Assembly: GCA_005880755.1 (NCBI GenBank)
Contig: VBGV01000089.1
Coordinates: 1 to 10,520 of the forward strand
Direction: 5' to 3'
Length of the DNA: 10,520 nucleotides
Source of the DNA: Chloroflexota bacterium
GTDB lineage: Bacteria; Chloroflexota; Dormibacteria; Dormibacterales; Dormibacteraceae
A model generated the notes under the pieces. It saw only the letters and a list, made by a program, of their open reading frames with translations. It was not told the origin of the DNA and did not search any database. This document shows positions 4,854 through 10,520 of the stretch, piece after piece. A program made the position numbers and the translations under genes. The first letter of the stretch is position 1. Each line of letters opens with the position of its first letter.

Positions 4854-7078
4854 ACCGCTGGCTTCGCCTCGGCCTGCAGACCGCGTTCGGCCTCGCGCTG
4901 CTGTGGCTGTGGCTGCGAACGGTCTCGCTGCCTGAGGTCGTGTCACATGCCAGGGTCCACAGCTGGTGGGCGGTCGCGTTGATGCTCGCTCTCTTCCTCG
5001 TCACGAGCGTGATACGGGCACGCCGGTGGCTGCTGTTGCTGCGTCCGCTGGCGCCCGTCGGCATGGTGCGCGCCTTCGCGATGAACGCCGCCGGCGGCCT
5101 CCTCAACTACGTGCTGCCGATCCGCTCCGGCGACGCGGCCCGGGCCTGGTGGTTGTGGCGCCGGCACCGCATCCCGGCCGGCTCGGCGCTCGCCACCATC
5201 GTGATCGACAAGGCGTGCGACCTGGCCGCGGTGGCGGTCGTGCTCGCGGCGCTGGAAGTCGTCGCCCTGGCGGGCGCGATGCAGGCGCCTCGCGGCCTGT
5301 TGGGCGCGGCCGCCCTCGCGATCGCTCTTCTCGGCGCGGTGTTGGGGACGGCGCTGCTCGGCCCGCGTATCGCGCGCTCGCGATTGGCCCGCCGGGTGCT
5401 GCCGGCCAGGTTCGCCTCAGGACTGGCGGGACAGGCCTTCGCGTTTCGCGCCGGCGCGCGAGGGTTGTGGTCGCCGGAGCTCGCGATCCGACTGGGCGCT
5501 CTCACCGTCCTCGCCCTCGTGATCGACGCGTTCACCTTCACGCTGCTGTTCACCGCGGTCGGGGTTCCGGTTCCGCTGCCGAAGGCGATGGCCGCCTATC
5601 CGGCGATCCTGCTCAGCTTCGCGGTGCCCGCAGGACCGGGCTATCTCGGCAACCTCGAGGTCGCCGGCTCGCTCGTCCTCGGCGGCGGACTTGGCCTCGC
5701 CTCGAGCGTCGCCGCCGGCGCGATCGTCCTCTACCACGCGATCACCGCCGCCAACGCGTTGGCGCTGGGCCTGCTGTCCTTCTTTTTGGTCGGCGGCCGC
5801 CGCCGCGCCCACGCGGGCGGGCCGAGGCGCATCGCCGTCTTCCACTGCGGGTTCACGTACTCGGGCGGCGGAGAGCGGCTGGTGATCGAAGAGGTGCTAG
5901 GCCTGCGCCGGCGCGGTTATGACGTCGAGTGCTACGCGCCGACGGTCGACGCATCGCGTTGCTATCCCGACCTGATCGGCGAGGTACGGGTCAAAACGTT
6001 TCTGCCTCAGCTGCCGCGCTGGTTTCCGTTTCGTGAGGCCGCGCAGATGGCGGCGACTTCGCTCCTCATGCCGCTCTACGCGTGGCGCTTCCGCGGCGTT
6101 GACGCGATCGTCGGCTGCAACCAGCCCAGCGCGTGGATCGCATGGTGGGCGGCCCGGCTCATGGACGTCCCATACGTCGTCTATCTCAACCAACCGAACC
6201 GGCTCGTGTATCCGCGCAACGTCGATCGTCAGACGGGCTGGGTCTCGAACGCCGACTACCGCCTCCTCGCCGCGATCGTGCTTCGCGCGACGCGCTTTGT
6301 CGCCTGGGCGGACCGTCGCTCGATCCAGGAGGCGGATCAGCTGCTGGTCAACGGCAACTACATCGGCGACATCATCCGCACGACCTACCGGCGCGATGCG
6401 ATCGACTGCCCCGCGGGGTGCCACGTCGCCGCGAGAGGGTTCCCGCTGCCGGCCGAATCAAGGTTCGCCGGCGGCCTCACCATCAACGGCTATCCGATCC
6501 GGCGGCCGTACGTCCTGTTGACGAACCGTCACTATCCGCAGAAGCGATTCGACCTGGCGATCCGGGCCATGCTCGAAGTACGCAAGCACCATCCGCGGGT
6601 GCAGCTCGTGGTCCCCGGTCCGGCCACGTCGCACACGGCCTCGCTCCAGGCGCTCGTCACCGAGCTCGGCCTTGGTGATGCGGTCCTTTTCCTGGGCGCG
6701 ATCAGCGAGACGGAGCTGCTGACGCTTTACGAGGGTGCGGCGGTCTACGTGTACCCGGCGCCGGAGGAAGATTTCGGGATGGGCGTCATCGAGTCGATGT
6801 CCAAGGGCGTCCCGGTGGTGGCGTGGAACCAGGCGGGGCCGACGGTCACGGTCGGGCCGGGTACCGGACATCTCGCCGAGCCGCTCGACGTGGACGACTA
6901 CGCCGCCGGCATCGCGAAGCTGCTGGATGACCGGTCCGAGAACCAGGCCACCGGTCAGCGCGCGTTCGAGTGGGCGCGACGATTCGACTGGGAGAGGCAC
7001 ATCGACATCCTCGAGCGCGCGGTGCTGGAAGTCGCGCGCGCGCACGAACAGATCGCCGCGGAGGCCGCAACCGCCTGA
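4850..7078 (+). CDS. UPF0104 flippase-like membrane domain fused to a GT4 glycosyltransferase
   Basis: A 742-residue fusion. Residues 1-315 form a polytopic domain of the lysylphosphatidylglycerol-synthase-TM/UPF0104 (flippase-like) family, with about seven or eight helices and family hallmarks NYVLPIRSGDAARA (86-99), IDKACD (119-124) and FAVPAGPGYLGNLE (257-270). A short basic linker (317-327) leads to a GT-B glycosyltransferase of family GT4 (328-735): SGGGERLV (338-345), NRHYPQKRFDLA (559-570) and the EX7E donor-site motif E640-E648 followed by MSKGVPVVAWNQAGP. The GT4 part looks most like ALG2-type mannosyltransferases; the sugar is not determinable. Being after the last helix and basic linker, it is probably cytosolic, so one polypeptide may couple sugar addition to lipid-linked glycan handling (inference). 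The start is ATG 4850 in the ATGA overlap; a longer in-frame extension to 4514 lies inside the exosortase gene and is rejected. No strong Shine-Dalgarno, so coupling is likely. No internal stop separates the two halves. Confidence 0.88.
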   Translation: MNRWLRLGLQTAFGLALLWLWLRTVSLPEVVSHARVHSWWAVALMLALFLVTSVIRARRWLLLLRPLAPVGMVRAFAMNAAGGLLNYVLPIRSGDAARAWWLWRRHRIPAGSALATIVIDKACDLAAVAVVLAALEVVALAGAMQAPRGLLGAAALAIALLGAVLGTALLGPRIARSRLARRVLPARFASGLAGQAFAFRAGARGLWSPELAIRLGALTVLALVIDAFTFTLLFTAVGVPVPLPKAMAAYPAILLSFAVPAGPGYLGNLEVAGSLVLGGGLGLASSVAAGAIVLYHAITAANALALGLLSFFLVGGRRRAHAGGPRRIAVFHCGFTYSGGGERLVIEEVLGLRRRGYDVECYAPTVDASRCYPDLIGEVRVKTFLPQLPRWFPFREAAQMAATSLLMPLYAWRFRGVDAIVGCNQPSAWIAWWAARLMDVPYVVYLNQPNRLVYPRNVDRQTGWVSNADYRLLAAIVLRATRFVAWADRRSIQEADQLLVNGNYIGDIIRTTYRRDAIDCPAGCHVAARGFPLPAESRFAGGLTINGYPIRRPYVLLTNRHYPQKRFDLAIRAMLEVRKHHPRVQLVVPGPATSHTASLQALVTELGLGDAVLFLGAISETELLTLYEGAAVYVYPAPEEDFGMGVIESMSKGVPVVAWNQAGPTVTVGPGTGHLAEPLDVDDYAAGIAKLLDDRSENQATGQRAFEWARRFDWERHIDILERAVLEVARAHEQIAAEAATA
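7060..7064 (+). promoter_or_regulatory. Ribosome binding site supporting a CTG start
   Basis: GGAGG at 7060-7064 lies ten bases before CTG 7075, the only near-start codon placed at the gene junction. It is the main support for starting the next gene at this rare codon instead of at TTG 7111. Confidence 0.5.
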
Positions 7079-9567
7079 AACGCCCCGCCTGGTTTGGCGA
7101 TGCCGCCTGCTTGGCACTCATTTCCGCCGCGACGCTTGCGGTCGGCTTCGCGAACCAGGCGTTCGTCGGATTCCCCAAGGGATACGACGCGTACGGCCAC
7201 ATGTCGAAGGTCAAGTTCCTGGTCGACAACTTTCCGGATGTCGATTGGAACTACGAGTGGTACTCGGGCCAGTTTTTCTCCGAAGGCTCGTTTCCGCCGC
7301 TGTTCCACTACGTGGCAGGCGCCGCGGTGTGGTTTGGCCTTTCGCCCGGAGATGCGTTGATCGGGATCGCGGCGCTCAGCTTTGTCACCATCGGCGGTGC
7401 TCTGTACGGCGTGGTCCGCGTTGCCGGCGGAAGCCGCGTCGCGGGGCTGATCGCTGCGCTGACTTTGATCGCTTCGAGCGGGTACTGGTCCTACGTGATC
7501 GAGGACGGCCTCTACCCACGCATCCTGGGCATGGCCTTCCTCAGCGTTTTCGCCCTCTTCGCGGTCGTCTATTACACGAGACCTTCGCGTCCGATCTTTG
7601 CGGGCATGGTGGTCTCGCTGGCGGCGACTCTCAGCACGCACCTGCTGGTAGGCGCGATCGCTGCTGCCTTCGCGATCCTCTTCACTGCGTCGATGCCGTT
7701 CGACGCGGGGCGGAAGGTTGTGGAAACGATCAGGCTCTTCGTTCCGACCGGTCTCATCGTTGCCTACTTCTATGTGCCGTACGTGGCGGCGCTGTCCGCC
7801 CCCGCGCCTGTCCCTACGTTCACGCGCGATTACTCGTCCGTGGCTCTGAAGTCGCTGTTGATCGGCGCCGAATCGCTGCCGCTTTTTCTGCTTCCGCTCG
7901 CGGTGCTGGTTCCGGTCGTGGCCTATCGGTTGCATGCGCTACCCAGGTCGTCGCTGGGTTTGCGGACCATGGTCGTGGTCGCAGTCGCGGGCGCAGCATC
8001 GCTCGTGTACGCGCTGATCGGGCTGCCGGCGCCTCACATGTTCATCTACAACTTCCAGCCGGGGCAGGCGGTGTTCTTCGCCGCCTGGTTTCTCGCCGCG
8101 CTGGTCGGGCTGTCGCTGAGCCGGCTGTCACTCCGTCCACAGATCGCCGCGGCGGCGGTGTCGGCCGTGCTCGCGTATGTCGTGCTTGGCGCTCCCGGCA
8201 TGCTCCAGGGCGTGGTCAGCGGTGACAACGCAACCAAGCGCCAGCTGCAAGCTGAGCTCGTCCTCGACCCGGGCCAGAAGAACTATCGCGTCGGGGTGAG
8301 CTGGGACGGTGGCTCGGACTGGATCAACAGTCGTTCCGGCGTGCCGCAGACGCGCGGCTACCAGCAGCAAGGAGTTCTTTATCGAGATTGGCAGTACTGG
8401 TTTGAGTCCGAGGTGTGGAGTCCTGAGTCGAACTTCGATGAGGCCGACTTCTTGCTCAACTGGTACGGCGTCCAACAGTTTTACGGGGGTCCCGACGCCG
8501 CAGTCGTGCGTCGTTTCGCGGCGAGACCCGACCTCTACACTCGGGCCGGTGATCAGATATTCGAGGTCGTGAGTCCGGACCCGATCCTTGCCGCGCGTTC
8601 CACGCGGACCGCACTCGTGATCGCCGACGACGCGTCGTACGGCCTGGTCCTGCGCTCGATCGCCCTGTCCGGTTTCGACAGCCGATCGCTGATCCCGTTA
8701 CGCGGAGGTGAATATGTGGACGACCATTCGGACGCCGAGCTGGCGAAGTTCGACATGGTCATCCTTTACGGCTATAGGGTCCACGACCTATCCAAATCCT
8801 TCCGTCTGCTGACGGACTATGTGAATCGGGGCGGTGGGCTGATCATCGAAGCCGGCAATCCCTCACTCGAGCAAACGCAGGGTGCGCCAACGCCGGTACC
8901 CGGCGCTGAGATCAAAAGGAAAGGCATCGGCCCCGACTGGAGGCTGCGGCGGGCAGAGGGATCGATCGCCGTTGGTCTGGACTTGAACGCGTTTGCCCCC
9001 GCGACCTACAACGGAGGGCCCTGGGGCGTCAGCTACATTCCTTTGGCGTCGATTCCATCGTGGGCCGGCCCAGTCCTTTTGAGTGGTGGCGATCCAGTAA
9101 TGGTCGCCGGGACGCTGGGCAAGGGACGCGTGGTCTGGAGTGGGATGAACCTTCCCTATCACATCGCAAGCACGCGCAACGTGGAGGAGTCGCGCCTGCT
9201 TACCGAGGCGGTTTCCTGGAGCGCGCCAAACCAGTCGACAGCGGCCGCTTACACCGCAACCTTTGTCAGCGCGCAGCTTCGGCGTGTCGTCCTCACAAGC
9301 CGAGCCGCAGGAGTCCTGCTGAAGGAGAGCTCGGTGCCCAATTGGCTCGCCCGAGTCAATGGCACAACGGTCGGTATCTATCGCGCCGGTCCCGATTTCA
9401 TGTACGTGCCGATCCCGTCAGGAACGACTTATCCGGCGACCGTCCAACTGGAATTCACGCATACGCCCGTCGAAGTGATCGGCGACGCGTTGTCGATCGT
9501 CGCCTTGGTCGGCTTGCTTGCCTGGCTCGCCTCGGGCCGGCTGCGTGCGCGCAGGCGGGTTCGATGA
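7075..9567 (+). CDS. Large GT-C/YfhO-like membrane protein with GATase-like extracytoplasmic domain
   Basis: About 830 residues. The N-terminal half (10-372) has roughly ten or eleven helices. Its first outer loop holds KGYDAYGH (D38, H42) and EWYSGQFFSEGSFPPLFHY, the pattern of YfhO and 6-pyruvoyl-tetrahydropterin-synthase-related GT-C-like proteins, where an Asp in this loop is the usual candidate catalytic residue. Residues about 380-800 are extracytoplasmic; within them 512-715 has a class-I-amidotransferase-like (beta-galactosidase-trimerisation-like) look: ALVIADDASYG, DMVILYGY, YVNRGGGLIIEAGN and GKGRVVWSGM. A final helix (802-819) and basic tail close the protein. Such proteins are thought to use polyprenyl-linked sugars or modify surface glycans; the acceptor is unknown. 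The start is uncertain: CTG 7075 overlaps the previous TGA (CTGA) and gives a basic KRP end before the first helix, while TTG 7111 would begin within that helix. The reading frame is open further upstream to 6970, inside the GT4 domain. The end overlaps the methyltransferase at ATGA. Confidence 0.75.
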   Translation: MKRPAWFGDAACLALISAATLAVGFANQAFVGFPKGYDAYGHMSKVKFLVDNFPDVDWNYEWYSGQFFSEGSFPPLFHYVAGAAVWFGLSPGDALIGIAALSFVTIGGALYGVVRVAGGSRVAGLIAALTLIASSGYWSYVIEDGLYPRILGMAFLSVFALFAVVYYTRPSRPIFAGMVVSLAATLSTHLLVGAIAAAFAILFTASMPFDAGRKVVETIRLFVPTGLIVAYFYVPYVAALSAPAPVPTFTRDYSSVALKSLLIGAESLPLFLLPLAVLVPVVAYRLHALPRSSLGLRTMVVVAVAGAASLVYALIGLPAPHMFIYNFQPGQAVFFAAWFLAALVGLSLSRLSLRPQIAAAAVSAVLAYVVLGAPGMLQGVVSGDNATKRQLQAELVLDPGQKNYRVGVSWDGGSDWINSRSGVPQTRGYQQQGVLYRDWQYWFESEVWSPESNFDEADFLLNWYGVQQFYGGPDAAVVRRFAARPDLYTRAGDQIFEVVSPDPILAARSTRTALVIADDASYGLVLRSIALSGFDSRSLIPLRGGEYVDDHSDAELAKFDMVILYGYRVHDLSKSFRLLTDYVNRGGGLIIEAGNPSLEQTQGAPTPVPGAEIKRKGIGPDWRLRRAEGSIAVGLDLNAFAPATYNGGPWGVSYIPLASIPSWAGPVLLSGGDPVMVAGTLGKGRVVWSGMNLPYHIASTRNVEESRLLTEAVSWSAPNQSTAAAYTATFVSAQLRRVVLTSRAAGVLLKESSVPNWLARVNGTTVGIYRAGPDFMYVPIPSGTTYPATVQLEFTHTPVEVIGDALSIVALVGLLAWLASGRLRARRRVR

Positions 9568-10376
9568 CCGTCAGCCGCGCGTTCGATTACGAGGCCAAGC
9601 GCTGGGGCGCCGGGCCGCTGCGTCCCAAACCCTGGTTCATGAACGGGCTCAAGCTGCGATACCTGTTGGAGGATCTCGGGCCCGTACGTGGGCGTGTGCC
9701 TGACGTCGGGTGCGGTGCCGGCTCGGTCGCCAAGGCGGTCAAGCGCGCGCGAGCGGACCTCGACGTGTTCGGTTGCGATGCCAGCCGCTCCGCGATCGCG
9801 GCGGCCGGTGCGTCGCGTGACGGAGTCGATTTCCGCCTCGCGACCGCGGAACGGCTGCCCTTTGGCGACGGCGAGCTCGATTTCGTCTGGATCTTCGACG
9901 TCCTGGAGCACGTCGACGATCCGGAGCAGGTCGTGCGCGAGGTGGCACGAGTCCTGAAGCCGGGCGGTGGATTTCACATCGTGCTGCCCCTCGAAGGTCA
10001 GCCATTCACGCTCTACCGTCTCGTCGGATGCGGCACGCGCTGGACGGCCAAGGTCCGCCATGGCGGCCACATCCAGGTCTTTTCCGCCGACCGGTTCCGT
10101 TCCATGGCCGCCGCAGCCGGTCTGCCCGTGATCCGCACGCGGTGGAGCTATCACTTCGCGCTGCAGGTCCTTGACCTTCTCTACTTCTCGTGGCTGGACC
10201 TGCGCGGACCCGTGAGCGGCTCGGTCGAGGACATGTCCGCCGCACGCGGTGGAGTCGCCGGCAGCTTGATGCGGGCCGTCAGCCGTGCGGTGGCGACGAC
10301 CGCGTGGGGAGAGGCTCGGTTGCTACGCGCGCTGCCGGGCGGCTGCGGTCACTTCACCTGCCGTCGAGCTAGTTGA
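9564..10376 (+). CDS. Class I SAM-dependent methyltransferase (Methyltransf_11-like)
   Basis: A 270-residue soluble Rossmann-fold methyltransferase. Motif I is PDVGCGAGS (46-54); the family usually has a hydrophobic residue where P46 stands. The acidic residue after strand 2 is D72 in FGCDAS, RLATAERLPF (91-100) matches motif II, and FDVLEHVDDPEQVVREVARVLKPGG (111-135) forms the motif around the active face. The C-terminal part (145-270) varies in this family and includes GGHIQVFS (167-174), typical of methyltransferases in O-antigen and glycan clusters. A role in methylating a sugar, lipid carrier or other envelope intermediate made by the same operon is inferred from position only; small-molecule targets such as quinones cannot be excluded. 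The start ATG overlaps the previous stop (ATGA), with a weak purine-rich AGGCGGG upstream. The frame extends to 9060 but that part lies within the previous gene. The stop overlaps the opposite-strand gene. Confidence 0.9.
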   Translation: MTVSRAFDYEAKRWGAGPLRPKPWFMNGLKLRYLLEDLGPVRGRVPDVGCGAGSVAKAVKRARADLDVFGCDASRSAIAAAGASRDGVDFRLATAERLPFGDGELDFVWIFDVLEHVDDPEQVVREVARVLKPGGGFHIVLPLEGQPFTLYRLVGCGTRWTAKVRHGGHIQVFSADRFRSMAAAAGLPVIRTRWSYHFALQVLDLLYFSWLDLRGPVSGSVEDMSAARGGVAGSLMRAVSRAVATTAWGEARLLRALPGGCGHFTCRRAS

Positions 10377-10518
10377 CGGACTCTGCCCAGGAGATCAAAT
10401 CGCGCAAGCCGTGGTCGAAGGCGATCCGCGGTTCCCAGCCGAGGTCGCTCTTCGCCTTCGAGATGTCGCTCACGTAGAACTTCTGGTCGCCTTCGCGCCA
10501 GTCCGCGTGGCTGAACTG
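10369..10518 (-). CDS. CDP-paratose 2-epimerase-like NAD-dependent epimerase/dehydratase, C-terminal end (partial)
   Basis: Only the last 49 codons are inside the window, read leftward from the right edge to TAG (complement of 10369-10371). The peptide contains DWREGDQKFYVSDISKAK followed by LGWEPRI and a closing helix with LRDLISW. This closely matches the C-terminal consensus of extended SDR epimerases of the CDP-paratose 2-epimerase (RfbE/TyvE) group, which reads DWRPGDQ..YVSD..KA...LGW.P. Such enzymes interconvert nucleotide sugars in the cytosol. The catalytic YxxxK and the Rossmann motif are outside the window, so the exact substrate is open, and another NDP-sugar epimerase is possible. 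The gene is convergent with the methyltransferase gene and their ends overlap by eight bases, leaving no room for a separate terminator. Confidence 0.8.
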   Translation of the reverse strand, partial: QFSHADWREGDQKFYVSDISKAKSDLGWEPRIAFDHGLRDLISWAESVN

Positions 10519-10520
10519 CG

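Noticed and set aside
6970..7074. Upstream extension of the GT-C-like gene to GTG 6970
   Set aside because: It would overlap the GT4 C-terminus by about 100 bases and add an Arg-rich segment unlike any signal or membrane start; the CTG at 7075 with GGAGG fits better.
9060..9563. Upstream extension of the methyltransferase frame
   Set aside because: It overlaps the conserved C-terminal half of the previous membrane protein; the ATG at 9564 precedes the typical methyltransferase N-terminus.
9471..9566. C-terminal helix plus basic tail of the GT-C-like protein as a second sorting signal
   Set aside because: There is no PEP-like motif before the helix, and the preceding sequence matches the normal end of YfhO-type proteins.
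1..10520. Mobile elements, CRISPR array, tRNA or attachment sites
   Set aside because: No transposase or integrase motif, regularly spaced repeat, tRNA-like cloverleaf or terminal inverted repeat was seen; the window is almost entirely coding.

Overview
The window is a GC-rich, gene-dense bacterial stretch devoted to cell-surface carbohydrate and envelope assembly. The exosortase-type enzyme, multi-domain membrane glycosyltransferases, frequent GTG/TTG starts and tight 4-nt gene overlaps fit an uncultured high-GC lineage such as Dormibacterota, Chloroflexota or Actinomycetota. No rRNA or lineage marker is present, so this placement is only a guess.

Layout. (1) Positions 2-1347: the 3' end of a c-di-GMP phosphodiesterase (EAL) gene overlaps an rmlD-like dTDP-4-dehydrorhamnose reductase gene at TTGA. 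(2) Positions 1348-1603: the only real intergenic gap. It is visibly less GC-rich and holds a leftward-oriented terminator-like hairpin, short repeats and one doubtful 53-codon ORF. (3) Positions 1604-10376: one compact rightward operon of six genes, each joined to the next by a 4-nt NTGA overlap. In order they encode a small protein made of two MerR/BldC-like DNA-binding domains; a membrane GT2 glycosyltransferase fused to a secreted Ser/Thr-rich domain ending in a PEP-CTERM-like sorting tail; an exosortase/archaeosortase-family protease-transpeptidase; a flippase-like (UPF0104) membrane domain fused to a GT4 glycosyltransferase; a large GT-C/YfhO-like membrane protein with a big extracytoplasmic domain; and a SAM methyltransferase. 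(4) Positions 10369-10518, minus strand: the 3' end of a CDP-paratose 2-epimerase-like gene, convergent with and overlapping the methyltransferase gene. It is too short to stand out as a long ORF.

How the genes may work together (inference). The operon looks like a self-contained enzyme-plus-substrate sorting system combined with glycan assembly. The exosortase gene lies directly after a protein carrying a candidate recognition tail, and the surrounding genes encode glycan-building, membrane-transport and modification enzymes. The flanking rmlD and epimerase genes would supply nucleotide sugars. The tandem HTH protein at the head of the operon is a plausible local regulator. The most unusual points are the GT2-to-sorting-substrate fusion, the absence of a canonical QxxRW motif in that GT2, the UPF0104-GT4 fusion, and an apparent CTG start in a CTGA junction.
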